This document shows, in pieces, positions 16,670 through 26,036 of a stretch of 64,000 nt of DNA; the stretch's first letter is position 1; each line of letters starts with the position of its first letter. The notes below the pieces were generated by a model. The model made no database searches. It had not been told where the DNA came from and worked only from the letters and a program-made list of their open reading frames with translations. Both the position numbers and the translations under genes were made by a program. The stretch spans positions 496,001-560,000 of the forward strand of contig CAWKAJ010000001.1 of assembly GCA_963847595.1 (NCBI GenBank), in the 5' to 3' direction. This stretch comes from JACWAE01 sp963847595 (lineage in GTDB: Bacteria; Chloroflexota; Dehalococcoidia; SZUA-161).

Positions 16670-16825
16670 ATGAAAACAAAAGGAGGGCCAGAGGGGCAAG
16701 AAGTCAAAATCTTAATTCTAAAATGTGAAAAATGTGGCGAGGAGTATATTTTCGATTCAACCAGCCGAGTCTGCCCTGAATGTGGGGGAATCCTCCAAAA
16801 AGAGGAGGCCGTTCTAAGGCTGTAA
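16670..16825 (+). CDS. Small zinc-ribbon protein, 51 aa
   Basis: The product carries two CxxC knuckles, LKCEKCGEEYIF and RVCPECGGIL, separated by about 15 residues, which would bind one zinc ion as a rubredoxin-like ribbon. It starts at ATG 16670 behind a G-rich GGGGGGGTAAAG site. Small single-ribbon proteins of this kind are common and have no fixed function. Confidence 0.65.
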   Translation: MKTKGGPEGQEVKILILKCEKCGEEYIFDSTSRVCPECGGILQKEEAVLRL

Positions 16826-16963
16826 GATAAAAGGGTTATCTTCTAAGATGGGGAGATAACATTAAGTAGGGCTACAAAGTCTTGGCGAATTGCTTGAGCC
16901 GAACGGATTAAGAGAAGTCAAAGAACTATATCAAGACAGAGTGGCGTGAAGGAGGGGTGGTAT

Positions 16964-17194
16964 ATGGGGTTCTCTGCTGACGTCGTCAAACAAGCATGGG
17001 AAAGGGTCGCTGGAAGGTGTGAGTGTACAAGAAAGCACGACCACACTGGCAGATGCTACAGGCAATTGGTGTGGGAAAATAGGGGGAGACCAGGTCGTGG
17101 CAAATGGGAAGCACATAGCATAAGTGGTCTACATAAAGACTCGATCACGGATTGCCAGATTCTCTGCTGGAAATGTCACATTTCAACCTTCTAG
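16964..17194 (+). CDS. Short HNH-nuclease-like protein
   Basis: The 76-aa protein contains CECTRKHDHTGRCYRQL, then KWEAHSIS and LHKDSITDCQILCWKCH. These match the zinc cysteines and the central His of compact HNH domains, with WEAHSI in the place of the usual EVHHI segment and LCWKCH as the closing CxxC. The ATG at 16964 follows AAGGAGGGG. It may be a DNA-binding or nicking protein, but the second catalytic His is uncertain, so activity is not assured. It is isolated. Confidence 0.6.
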   Translation: MGFSADVVKQAWERVAGRCECTRKHDHTGRCYRQLVWENRGRPGRGKWEAHSISGLHKDSITDCQILCWKCHISTF

Positions 17195-17413
17195 ACAAAG
17201 AAGGAGGAGCCACGCAAAGCTTTGGGTGGCCCGAGGTAATCTTGTCCGCAATTTTGCTATTAGCCCTCACTGCAGCAAGCTGGGGTATTTGAAGAGTGTG
17301 GAAAGCTAAGTAGGTGTAGAAGTGTTGCATCTGTTGGGCGCGGAGGCAGTTAGGGATGAGGACCTATTCTACTCAGGGAGTGGGAGGTAGCAAGGATAAA
17401 GGGGGTGAGCAGT

Positions 17414-17656
17414 ATGGCCCACAGAATGTGGAAACCAATGGTTGCGGGGACACCACACACTGTAGTAGCTCGGTGGACTCCCTGGACGTTCGCTGGGGAA
17501 CTCATTGTGGACGGGTCCATCATCCAAACATGGGGAGGTCCTAGGCTGGCTGAACCACACATCAAGTTCCAAATCGCAGGACATCCCGCGTTCCTTCGCA
17601 ATGCCCTTACAAGCTTCGACCTCTTCATAGACGGGGAGAAGGTTGCACATCGCTAG
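17414..17656 (+). CDS. Small hypothetical protein, 80 aa
   Basis: The product (MAHRMWKPMVAGTPHTVVAR, then ELIVDGSIIQTWGGP, then FLRNALTSFDLFIDGEKVA) reads as a beta-rich domain with two IDG/VDG turns. GGGGGTGAG at 17400-17408 fits ATG 17414 better than the in-frame GTG 17405. The family is not recognised and no neighbours are close. Confidence 0.5.
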   Translation: MAHRMWKPMVAGTPHTVVARWTPWTFAGELIVDGSIIQTWGGPRLAEPHIKFQIAGHPAFLRNALTSFDLFIDGEKVAHR

Positions 17657-18000
17657 AAGACAACATCTAATTGTAAAGGTTCTGATATGGGGGACGGAGG
17701 CAGAAGTTGCACTTCGGGCTGGAGCTTCCTATACATATTATTTAGTTCTCCTCCTCTGTTTTGCTCTGCTCCGGGCCAGGGGGCAGACCTCAACAGCAGG
17801 CATGGGTTTAAACTAGCCAAGGGATTCCGCCCTGCATGCCCGCCAGATATAGAAACCTATCAATGTATGATCTAGCCATTGCTAGAACTCGTCAAATTAA
17901 GAGAGTTAGAGATGCTTGACGCTGTTGAGTTAAGGGAACATTAACCCAAGATTTAGGCAATGCCCGAGTTTGGACGACACCGAGTCAAAGGCAGATACTT
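17657..18000. other. Intergenic stretch with a possible diverged third copy of the ~80-bp repeat
   Basis: Around 17764-17805 the order GCTCTGCTCCG, GGGGGCAGAC and ACAGCAGGC follows that of the repeat at 15815-15860, but similarity fades afterwards. No gene is supported. Confidence 0.3.
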
Positions 18001-18807
18001 ATGTGTGAATTCTGCATCAAACATGGCGAGGGCAAAAAGTGGTATCTGGTCATGCGAAACTACTCACGCGAACTCTGGGCACAGCAGGGAAGGTCGGAGT
18101 TCATGGAGGACTTCGGGGTTCATTTCGAAAATATGTGTAGTAGATCAGTGCCACTATTGGACGCGGTGAGGGATATCCCCGTTGTCCACCGCTTCGTTCG
18201 CCGCATGGTTATTCAAAGGGGAAAGGCCCTGCACTGGGGTCAGATAGTGCCCATAGAGGACGTGGAACAAATCGTGGACCTTGTAGACTCCATAGTGCGC
18301 ATGCCCTGCGTCTGCCGCAGCCTAACCACGGGCCGCAAAGCCCCCTATTGCTTCGGCATCGGTATCGATGTGGTAGGTATGTTGGGCAAGTATCCTGATT
18401 ACTCCCGTAGTTTTGATGTGCTGGACAGGGAAGAAGCCAAGAATATCCTGCGCTCCTTTGACAAGCAGGGCCTTGTGCACTCTATCTGGACCTTCAAGAC
18501 GCCCTACATTGGTGCCATCTGCAACTGCGATCAGGACTGCCTGGCCTATCGTCTACAGGTCAAGACGAATCTGATGCAGCTCATGTTCCGTGCCGAGTAT
18601 GTGGCGCTGGTGAACTGGGATTTGTGCAATGGTTGCAAGAGGTGTCTGTTGCTATGCCAATTCGGGGCCATCCACTACTCTAACACTATGAAGAGGGCTA
18701 CCATCGAGATGAACCAATGCTATGGCTGCGGTGTATGTCGGGCTATCTGCGACAAGAAAGCTATCACCCTTCAGCCCAGAGCGAACTTTGCCAAGTTGCC
18801 CTGGTAG
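18001..18807 (+). CDS. 4Fe-4S ferredoxin-domain protein, 268 aa
   Basis: The C-terminus has two tandem 4Fe-4S motifs: CNGCKRCLLLCQFG near residue 209 and CYGCGVCRAICDKK near residue 240. Extra conserved-looking cysteines occur in MCEFCIKHG at the start, MPCVCRSLTTG in the middle and AICNCDQDCLAY before the ferredoxin domain, so additional clusters or metal sites are likely. It has no signal peptide or membrane segment, suggesting a cytoplasmic electron-transfer or redox-sensing role. The next gene, 15 bases downstream, is another Fe-S protein. No dehydrogenase sits beside them, so the substrate cannot be inferred. Confidence 0.8.
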   Translation: MCEFCIKHGEGKKWYLVMRNYSRELWAQQGRSEFMEDFGVHFENMCSRSVPLLDAVRDIPVVHRFVRRMVIQRGKALHWGQIVPIEDVEQIVDLVDSIVRMPCVCRSLTTGRKAPYCFGIGIDVVGMLGKYPDYSRSFDVLDREEAKNILRSFDKQGLVHSIWTFKTPYIGAICNCDQDCLAYRLQVKTNLMQLMFRAEYVALVNWDLCNGCKRCLLLCQFGAIHYSNTMKRATIEMNQCYGCGVCRAICDKKAITLQPRANFAKLPW

Positions 18808-18821
18808 AAACGAAGCAAGCA

Positions 18822-19130
18822 ATGAAGGTACAAATCAATACCCAGGCTTGTGGCAACCCGCTAGACTGTTGGTTATGTGTGGACCGCTGTCCTGAGAAGG
18901 TGTTTGGAACTTATCCCCGTGGCAGAAGGGAGCCAGGAGCGCTAAGCCGGGATTGGGTCATCTGCCCTTTATTCGCTTCACAGTGTACTGGCTGCCTGGA
19001 ATGCGTGAACTCATGTCCTCGACAAGCTATCTTAGTGCAGCGACCATCGTCTTGCCATAAAATCGAAGCTGTTATTGCTCTCGCTCTATATGTGATTCGC
19101 AATGGCGGGAAATTTTGGCTACGCAAATAA
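18822..19130 (+). CDS. Small ferredoxin-like Fe-S protein
   Basis: The 102-aa product starts at ATG 18822 and has CGNPLDCWLCVDRCPEKVF and, after a spacer, SQCTGCLECVNSCPRQAI. The second is a standard 4Fe-4S motif; the first has the CX2CX3CP half with an upstream Cys at longer spacing. The C-terminal tail (VIALALYVIRNGGKFWLRK) is partly hydrophobic. It lies 15 bases after the larger ferredoxin protein and is probably its partner. The open frame upstream to 18717 overlaps that gene and is not used. Confidence 0.7.
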   Translation: MKVQINTQACGNPLDCWLCVDRCPEKVFGTYPRGRREPGALSRDWVICPLFASQCTGCLECVNSCPRQAILVQRPSSCHKIEAVIALALYVIRNGGKFWLRK

Positions 19131-19364
19131 TAGACTCTTCAGAATCTAGAACCATTGCCACAAATCGTTGTTTTTTCTTCTCTCAAACGTCTTTTTTGTG
19201 TTTCTTGTCAAGCAACTTGCTGTAATGTCGTGGGCAAGATATTTCAATCCTCTTTGTCTGCTTTTGGCGATTTCTTTAGCAGTCATCCTTGCACCTTCTG
19301 GCTTTTTGTGCAGCCACAATCCCGATTTGTACTGGGCACGCGCGCTTGAGAAAGGCAAGAAAAT

Positions 19365-20555
19365 CTAGCTTCGCTGTACGTCAAGGAAAGCGCTGAGGAT
19401 ACCCGAGGGACAACTGAACCTTGCATTCATATTCTTCACTGCTAAGATAGTCTCACGGCACTCCCTCACAAATGGCCTCTGGACAACGGTTTTGCTGTTC
19501 GAAAGATTGTAGCGTTTGTATTTATTCTGGGTCTCAAAACACCCTTCCGGGACTATAAGTACAAATAATATGATGTTATCTTTGTTGGTCATGGTACTCT
19601 CCATTCCACTGGCCACCTCTTCCAAAACTTGGTCCCGTTGCACATAGAATGGAGTTAAATCGTTCGCATAGACTGTAACGACACTAGGCTTGTCTTCGGG
19701 AAGTTGGCTGATCTCCTCCCCGAATCTTTCTATCACACTGCGAATTTGATCTTTAGTTAGAGGTGGACCGACACATCCGTGCTCTAGCCCTTTGCCCTGT
19801 AAGCAAATATCTAGCTCCCTTCCCTTATCCCGCAGAGCGATGAAGATATCAAGAGCGCCCTTATGCTCTATTTCAAGACAACGCCCTTTAGTTTTGACTT
19901 CTTCGATAATCTTCTTTATTTCGCCTTGGTATTTGGCACGGTCTTCTTCGCTAATAATCCTGTAAATACGGCCAGCGGGAATACATCCACTTACCAGAAT
20001 AGGAGTCCAGATAGCATGCGCTGTTTCTCTTGGATATTCTTCTTTTTTCCTTCCCCCACCAACCGTACTCACTTCGATGAAAAACTCCTCACCATTTTTC
20101 CTTGCAAGCACATCAGCTTTGCCGTTTCTAACCTTTGGCTCCAAATCAACAATCTCATAGCCTGCGCTCTGAAGCCTTGCTGCCACTTCGATGTGTGCTA
20201 CGGCACTATTGAAACTTCTGGCATCTTTTAGAAATTTTACTAGACTCCGAAAGTGTGTAACTCCTTCCAAGACTTTCAGTGTTTCTCCGAGCCTGCCAAG
20301 GGACAACTGCGCTGAGGGAGTTCCATTCGCCAGTAATACCAAGGGATGACGTTCTTCAACTTTAGGTAGGTTGAGGCTGAAGACACGTTGGAGGAAGTTG
20401 TCTCCTAAGACCTGCGCAAGAACCACCAAGCCAGAGCATATATATTGTTGTTCTTTCTGAGTTAGCCCTTCGTTTTGGCGTGCTAGGTCACAGTACGCTT
20501 GCCAAGTTGTCGGACGGTTCCATAAAGTTGCTTCAATTTGCTGCTCAGATGCCAT
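19365..20555 (-). CDS. Hypothetical protein with a PD-(D/E)xK-like nuclease signature
   Basis: The 396-aa protein starts at ATG 20555 with GAGGG upstream; 15 further codons are open. A central segment, LQSAGYEIVDLEPKVRNGKA then DVLARKNGEEFFIEVSTVGG, has the strand-Asp, strand-Glu order of restriction-type nucleases. The usual Lys after the Glu is replaced (EVS rather than EVK), so activity is uncertain. The N-terminal third is helical. The C-terminal part includes VVTVYANDLTPFYVQRDQVL. No methyltransferase or known defence partner is adjacent. It could be an orphan restriction- or immunity-type gene. Confidence 0.6.
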   Translation of the reverse strand: MASEQQIEATLWNRPTTWQAYCDLARQNEGLTQKEQQYICSGLVVLAQVLGDNFLQRVFSLNLPKVEERHPLVLLANGTPSAQLSLGRLGETLKVLEGVTHFRSLVKFLKDARSFNSAVAHIEVAARLQSAGYEIVDLEPKVRNGKADVLARKNGEEFFIEVSTVGGGRKKEEYPRETAHAIWTPILVSGCIPAGRIYRIISEEDRAKYQGEIKKIIEEVKTKGRCLEIEHKGALDIFIALRDKGRELDICLQGKGLEHGCVGPPLTKDQIRSVIERFGEEISQLPEDKPSVVTVYANDLTPFYVQRDQVLEEVASGMESTMTNKDNIILFVLIVPEGCFETQNKYKRYNLSNSKTVVQRPFVRECRETILAVKNMNARFSCPSGILSAFLDVQRS

Positions 20556-21045
20556 ATAGAACCCTCGTTTCTGTTGTATCGCCTTCCGTTCCAGGCTCAT
20601 TATACTGGACCCGTTTCACCTTGTCACGGCTAGGCCGAGCTGGGTAAAAAGAACGAGGGCACAAGGACGAAATGTTACTTTGCCCCTTTATCAGGTATGG
20701 TCTGCTCCAAATAGGGTATACCAGTGGTAGCTTCGACAAGAGCTTGATAATTCAGCGCTCGAAAAGGACTCGATATCGGAACATTGGACAAATCCCGCGT
20801 CCAGCCTTAGGCTCTTGAACAAGTGACACTTTTATGTTCTGGCAATAGGGACATAAGATATTGGCGATATGGGAGATAATACAGACAAACCTCGTATCAT
20901 CGATAATAGTGCTGTATTGACAAGCGTCTGCACCAGTGATATAAAACGGGAGCAAACCCCACCTATAGGTTAATATAACTTCCTGATCTCCCTGTCTTCC
21001 GCAGGCAACAATCTGGTCATAACTTCAGGGAAGGAGGTGTGAAAT
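20556..21045. other. Region upstream of the acetone carboxylase operon
   Basis: This contains a minus-strand frame at 20752-20955 (67 codons with one CPYC) that lacks a ribosome-binding site and is not called. The promoter of the carboxylase operon presumably lies here, but I cannot point to convincing -35/-10 boxes. Confidence 0.35.
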
Positions 21046-23184
21046 ATGGCGAAAAGGGCGAAAAACAGACGTGTAGTGGAATTCTTCGCAATTGACGCCG
21101 GTGGAACGATGACAGATGCGGTGCTGATCGATAAGGACGGCGATTTCCAAGTTGGCAAAGCACTGTCCGAACCAGGCTATGAAGCTGAAGCTGTAATGAA
21201 TGCTTTCCAAGATGCATTAGGCTACTGGGGACTGGACACTATTGAAGGGGCAAGAGGCTTGAGCGCTGTCATCTACTCTGGGACACAGATGATCAATAAA
21301 GTCCTCACCCGACAGGGCGAGCAGCCGCTGGGATTGATAGTTACCGCTGGTTTTGAGGACATGATGCGTATGGAGAGGGCCGTGCAGGTTTGGCTTGGCC
21401 TGTCGTATGCCGATCGCCTTCACTCTGTATCGCACCACCATCATGAACCGTTGATAGCCAAACGTTACATACGGGGCGTGCGCGGACGCATTAATGTATT
21501 TTTCGCTGAAATGATCCCACTCTATGAAAACGAGGTCTATAAGGCCGTAGAAGAGCTACTGGACGAGGGTATAAAGGCGCTCTGCGTCTGCTTGCTGTTC
21601 TCCTTCAAAAACCCCGCTCATGAGCAGAGAGTCAGGGAAATAGCGCTGGAAATCATGAAGAAGAGAGGCGTCGAAATCCCCGTGTACTTGTCCTGTGAAA
21701 TATGTCCTGTCAGGGGCGAATTCCCGCGGGCGCAGACAACAGTTTTGGAGGCTTATGCGGCTTCACCCTCTCGTCCGCATTTCCAAAAAATAAAGGAGAG
21801 GCTGTCCGCGGTGGGGTCAAAGGCGCCACTGCGCCTGATGACCTGTTATGGTGGTTCAATAGCGCCGGAACACCGCATGCTGGCTTCTACAATGTCAGGA
21901 GGACCGGTGGGAGGTGTGATAGGAGGTAAATACCTTGGTGAGGCGCTCGGCGTAGAGAACATAGTGTGTTCCGACGTAGGCGGCACCTCATTTGATACTG
22001 GTCTTGTTACCGAGGGCAGGTTTACTTTGGACGTCGAACCTAGCATTGCCTGGATGAAGACCGCCATACCGGCCATCGTCACCGAGTCAATCGGCGCGGG
22101 CACGGGCATGTATGTGAGGCTGGACCCTGTCATAAAGAAAATAGAACTGGGCCCGGAATCAGCGGGCTACAAGATAGGTATGTGTGTAAAGGAAAAGGTG
22201 CCTACCATCAATGACTGTAATCTTGTGCTGGGCTACCTCAACCCGGATTACTTCCTGGGCGGCAAGGTCAAGCTCTCGGTGGAAAAAGCATATGATGGCA
22301 TCAAACGGCAGTTAGCTGAACCTCTGGGTCTAGACGTGTATGAGACAGCTGAGGGCATCAAGAATCTGGTCGATATAACTATGAGGGACAGCCTGAGCGC
22401 CACGGTGATGGGGCGAGGATTTTCGCCCGAGGTCTATTCGCTTCTGTGCTATGGAGGAGCAGGCCCCTTGCATGCAGCTGCATATAGTGAAGGCCTGAAT
22501 TTCAAAAACATCTTTGTGCCTACATGGGCAGCCGCCTTTTCTGCTTTCGGCTGTGCCTGTGCCGAATATTCTGACAGGATAGATTATCAGATAGACTTCC
22601 CCATTTCAGCCGATTTGCGTGAGGGGGAGATGCTGCTCATGATTGTCAACCAGGTGCTTGATGGTCTCAAGGCAGCACTCGAGCAAGAATTGCTGAAGCA
22701 GGGGCTGGATCTAACCAAAGTGATGTTCAAACCAGCCGCCAGGATGCAATACAGGGGTCAGTTGGACGACCTGGAACTGGCACTACCAGCTTATCCTATG
22801 ACAGGAAAGGACCTCGAAAAGCTGTGTGAAACTTTCAACGACCTCTATGGCAAGATTTTCCCGGTTTCGGCAAAATCGCCAGAGCTTGGCTACCTGATCA
22901 CCAGATGTGTAGCACATGGTGTGTACCCAACCAGGAGACCGATCCTGCGCAAACATAGGCTTTCCACGCTCACGCCTGATGAAAAAGCGAGGAAGGGAAA
23001 AAGAAGGATATACTTCAAACATAAATGGCACCGGGCTGAAATCTATGAGATGGACTATCTGAAATCAGGTAACCTGGTCAAAGGGCCCAGTGTAATTGAG
23101 GCACCAAACACTACCCTGTTGGTGCCGCCGAAGGCCGAGGCCTATCTCAACGAATTCAGGGTGTTTGAGCTAAGGCAGGCATAG
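21046..23184 (+). CDS. acxA: Acetone carboxylase beta subunit (HyuA-type ATPase)
   Basis: The 712-aa protein belongs to the hydantoinase A / acetone carboxylase beta family. DAGGTMTDAVLIDKDG near residue 17 is the ATP-phosphate-binding loop, CYGGSIAPEHRML and DVGGTSFDTGLV near residue 305 form the second ATPase lobe, and LLCYGGAGPLHAAA follows. In acetone carboxylase this subunit activates bicarbonate and substrate by phosphoryl transfer from ATP. Length and partners, with an alpha and a gamma gene directly following, fit acetone or acetophenone carboxylase rather than hydantoinase, which lacks a gamma subunit. The ATG at 21046 follows AAGGAGGTG. The next gene starts 28 bases on. Confidence 0.85.
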   Translation: MAKRAKNRRVVEFFAIDAGGTMTDAVLIDKDGDFQVGKALSEPGYEAEAVMNAFQDALGYWGLDTIEGARGLSAVIYSGTQMINKVLTRQGEQPLGLIVTAGFEDMMRMERAVQVWLGLSYADRLHSVSHHHHEPLIAKRYIRGVRGRINVFFAEMIPLYENEVYKAVEELLDEGIKALCVCLLFSFKNPAHEQRVREIALEIMKKRGVEIPVYLSCEICPVRGEFPRAQTTVLEAYAASPSRPHFQKIKERLSAVGSKAPLRLMTCYGGSIAPEHRMLASTMSGGPVGGVIGGKYLGEALGVENIVCSDVGGTSFDTGLVTEGRFTLDVEPSIAWMKTAIPAIVTESIGAGTGMYVRLDPVIKKIELGPESAGYKIGMCVKEKVPTINDCNLVLGYLNPDYFLGGKVKLSVEKAYDGIKRQLAEPLGLDVYETAEGIKNLVDITMRDSLSATVMGRGFSPEVYSLLCYGGAGPLHAAAYSEGLNFKNIFVPTWAAAFSAFGCACAEYSDRIDYQIDFPISADLREGEMLLMIVNQVLDGLKAALEQELLKQGLDLTKVMFKPAARMQYRGQLDDLELALPAYPMTGKDLEKLCETFNDLYGKIFPVSAKSPELGYLITRCVAHGVYPTRRPILRKHRLSTLTPDEKARKGKRRIYFKHKWHRAEIYEMDYLKSGNLVKGPSVIEAPNTTLLVPPKAEAYLNEFRVFELRQA

Positions 23185-23212
23185 CCAGCTGGCAAAGATA
23201 CAGGAGGTAAAA

Positions 23213-25453
23213 ATGCAGAAAGCGAGAATACCGAAGAAGGTCAGAGAAAAGAAACAGTTGGCAGCCGTTGATAAACCAAAGATGACGCTTAGGGAGAAGG
23301 TAAATTACAGCGAGGATTTGTTTAAGAAGTCAGGGCACTACCATGGGATCCATCGGTTAGAGTTGCGCGATAAGGATCCATTGCGGTTTGAAAGGGTATT
23401 TGGCAAGCTTCGCGGTGCCCTTGTCGGGGCACGCGAAGCAGCTCTGCATATCAGCGCTTCGCCCATCGTCAGGAACATTGGTGAGCTGTGCTTCGCCCTG
23501 TACACACCGGAAGGGGATTCGATTACATTGTCCACAGGCATCATTGTCCATGTGCATACCATCTCTGAGTTCATCAAATATATGATTCGCAATAACTATG
23601 AAGACGACCCGGGCATAAAGCATGGCGACATTTTCTGCAATAATGATGCAGCTATCGGCGGTGTGCATACGTCTGATATCTCTACAGCGGTGCCCATATT
23701 TTACAAAGAACAGTTAGTGGGTTGGGCATCAGGTGTAACTCACGAACCGGATTGCGGGTCTTCTATGCCGGGCCATAGCCCTACACAGCCGCAGTCACGC
23801 TTTGAGGATGGCTATATCATCGTGGCCGATAAGATCGGCGAGAACGACAAAATATTTAAAACATACCGACTGCGTTCGTCGAAGTCGACACGGACGCCAA
23901 TGTATTGGGATCTGGATGAGAAGGCGCGTTTGGCCGGATGTCATAAAATTAGAGAGGCTGTTATAAAGATTATTGAGGAGGAGGGTTCTGAATATTACCT
24001 CAGATTTATTCGGGAGATCATTGAGGAGGGGCGCCAGATAGCTCTGGCACGTGTTAAAGAAAGGCTTGTCCCCGGGCGCTACAGGGCACCATCGGCTATG
24101 CCCATTGCATTCGTGGAGGTAGCGGAGGGCAGGACGGAGCGACCTCGCCAGGACATCCTTGCAAACGCACCTGTGGAAGTCATCGTAAGGCCTGATGGCG
24201 AATTGTTTTTCTCAACGGACGGAGCATCGAGATCCCAGCCTTTCCCGTTCAACTGCTCTGAAACCGCGATGCAGGGAGGGCTCTGGGTGCTCTTGTCTCA
24301 ACTATTGTTTTACGATGGTAGAGTGAACGATGGCTCATACCTGGCTGTAAAAAGTTATTTCCCGCCGGGCTCCGTGTTTAACCCTACGGATCCCTTCGCA
24401 TCATATAGTTGTGCTTGGCCATCGCTGCTGGCATGTTTTACCGGACTTGTACGGTGCCTCAGCCGCGGCTTTTATTCCAGAGGATACCGCGAGGAAGTCG
24501 TTAGTTCGTACGGTGAAACCACTGATAGCACGCAGGGTGGTGGCTATCTGGAGGATGGCACTTACTTTCCGCTGGCTACATTCGACATATCTGCTGTGGG
24601 GATGGGCGCCGGTGCTTTGAGGGACGGGTTAGACTATGGTTATGCAATGTGGAATCCGGAGTCAGATATGGGCGACATAGAGGTGTGGGAGAGTCTCGAA
24701 TTAGGTTTCCCCTGGCTTGGAAGACGTGTGAAAAAAGATACGGCCGGATTTGGTAAATACCGCGGAGCTACTGACTGGGAGAACCTGCGTGTGGCGCATG
24801 GTGTGAAATCCCTGTTTGCCTATATGGTGCGGGGAGGGGGCGTTTCCTTCGTATGTACTGGCCTCATGGGCGGCTATCCCAACGCGACATCGTACCGCAG
24901 TGCTATGGCTCGGAGCAATCTGGCCGAGGTCACGCAGGCAAAGAGGCCTTATCCCACAGGAGAAGGAGACCCCAACGATTCTGAGGTCAAGAGGTTTCTG
25001 CAGGGTGATTACACGATACATAAAAGAGGAGCCACACTGGGGGGTAACCTGAGTAATGGTGACATCCTGCATGGAAATATGAATGGTTCGTGCGGTTTCG
25101 GCGACCCACTGTCGAGAGACATTGAGCTTGTAAAGAAGGATTTGGAGGATGAGATTTACACTGCAGGGCTTGTCAAACGTGTTTATGGAGTAGTGGCCAG
25201 CTACGACAGCAAAAATCAAAAATGGGTAATCGACGAAGGGGCGACGAGAAAAGAAAGACAGAAAATAAGAGACCTCCGTAAATCCAGGGCAATCGATTTC
25301 AAAGAGTTCCTTGAGAGTGAGCGCCAGATTGTCTTCGAAAAGAATTTGATCGAGCCGATTAAGAATATGTATAGAGAATCGATGGAGCTGTCACCAAAAT
25401 GGGCCGAGGAATTCAAAGAGTATTATGGGCTTCCGGAAGATTTCCAATTTTAA
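23213..25453 (+). CDS. acxB: Acetone carboxylase alpha subunit (HyuB-type)
   Basis: The 746-aa product carries the hydantoinase B / acetone carboxylase alpha signatures: GDIFCNNDAAIGGVHTSD, then WASGVTHEPDCGSSMPGHS, and near the C-terminus SNGDILHGNMNGSCGFGDP. This subunit holds the metal (Mn in the studied enzymes) and the carboxylation site, and works as an (alpha-beta-gamma)2 complex with the flanking gene products. The basic N-terminus (MQKARIPKKVREKKQLAA) is typical. The ATG at 23213 follows AGGAGGTAAAA. It ends 14 bases before the gamma subunit gene. The substrate could be acetone, butanone or an aryl ketone. Confidence 0.85.
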   Translation: MQKARIPKKVREKKQLAAVDKPKMTLREKVNYSEDLFKKSGHYHGIHRLELRDKDPLRFERVFGKLRGALVGAREAALHISASPIVRNIGELCFALYTPEGDSITLSTGIIVHVHTISEFIKYMIRNNYEDDPGIKHGDIFCNNDAAIGGVHTSDISTAVPIFYKEQLVGWASGVTHEPDCGSSMPGHSPTQPQSRFEDGYIIVADKIGENDKIFKTYRLRSSKSTRTPMYWDLDEKARLAGCHKIREAVIKIIEEEGSEYYLRFIREIIEEGRQIALARVKERLVPGRYRAPSAMPIAFVEVAEGRTERPRQDILANAPVEVIVRPDGELFFSTDGASRSQPFPFNCSETAMQGGLWVLLSQLLFYDGRVNDGSYLAVKSYFPPGSVFNPTDPFASYSCAWPSLLACFTGLVRCLSRGFYSRGYREEVVSSYGETTDSTQGGGYLEDGTYFPLATFDISAVGMGAGALRDGLDYGYAMWNPESDMGDIEVWESLELGFPWLGRRVKKDTAGFGKYRGATDWENLRVAHGVKSLFAYMVRGGGVSFVCTGLMGGYPNATSYRSAMARSNLAEVTQAKRPYPTGEGDPNDSEVKRFLQGDYTIHKRGATLGGNLSNGDILHGNMNGSCGFGDPLSRDIELVKKDLEDEIYTAGLVKRVYGVVASYDSKNQKWVIDEGATRKERQKIRDLRKSRAIDFKEFLESERQIVFEKNLIEPIKNMYRESMELSPKWAEEFKEYYGLPEDFQF

Positions 25454-25467
25454 TTAGGGAGGTTCAC

Positions 25468-25962
25468 ATGACAGCATATGATAAGAAGACGATTGCTGAT
25501 TTGATAGATGGCAAACTGGAGTGGTCCGCACTGAAGAGGATTATCTCAGACCATAAGGACGCCGATAGATTCGAGAAGGTCGTGGCGATACTGCAGGAGA
25601 AGGTGCCCTGGAAGGAGAAGATATTATTGCCTTTAGCGGAGCACCTCTATATCGTGCAAAAGGGGAAGGAACGTATCGTCAAGGCCGAGTGCGGTTACGA
25701 GTTTGGAGACTACAGGCAGAACTGGAAACATAAGTCCAAGGTGTTTGTCAGGAATACACCTGAACTGCTGCAGGAGATGTATCGCAACTGGGAGCATTCT
25801 GACCCGAGTTGGCAGGAGATGAGGGAGTTCTACTGCCCCGGATGCTACACGCTGCTCGACATTGAAGTGTTACCACCCGGGTATCCCGTAACCTTCGATT
25901 TCTTGCCTGACTTGGAAGGATTTTATAAGGAAATACTCAAAAAACCGCTCCCAGAATCATGA
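25468..25962 (+). CDS. acxC: Acetone carboxylase gamma subunit
   Basis: The 164-aa protein matches the small gamma subunit, usually about 168 aa. It has a zinc-binding pattern: CGYEFGDYRQNWKHKSKVFV with one Cys and REFYCPGCYTLLDIEVLPPG with two. The latter motif and the ending (VTFDFLPDLEGFYKEI) are strongly conserved in the family. It completes the three-gene acxABC set and distinguishes the cluster from simple hydantoinase pairs. The ATG at 25468 follows AGGGAGG. The BKACE gene follows after 74 bases with its own ribosome-binding site and may be in the same transcript. Confidence 0.85.
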   Translation: MTAYDKKTIADLIDGKLEWSALKRIISDHKDADRFEKVVAILQEKVPWKEKILLPLAEHLYIVQKGKERIVKAECGYEFGDYRQNWKHKSKVFVRNTPELLQEMYRNWEHSDPSWQEMREFYCPGCYTLLDIEVLPPGYPVTFDFLPDLEGFYKEILKKPLPES

Positions 25963-26036
25963 GCTGAGTTTCAATGTGAAACGGCTAAGTGGAGAGGTCA
26001 CAGCAATTCTAGGTCATAAAAAGGGGGGTAGCTAAG

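Noticed and set aside
20752..20955. 67-codon minus-strand ORF with one CPYC
   Set aside because: There is no ribosome-binding site, only one cysteine pair and no family resemblance.
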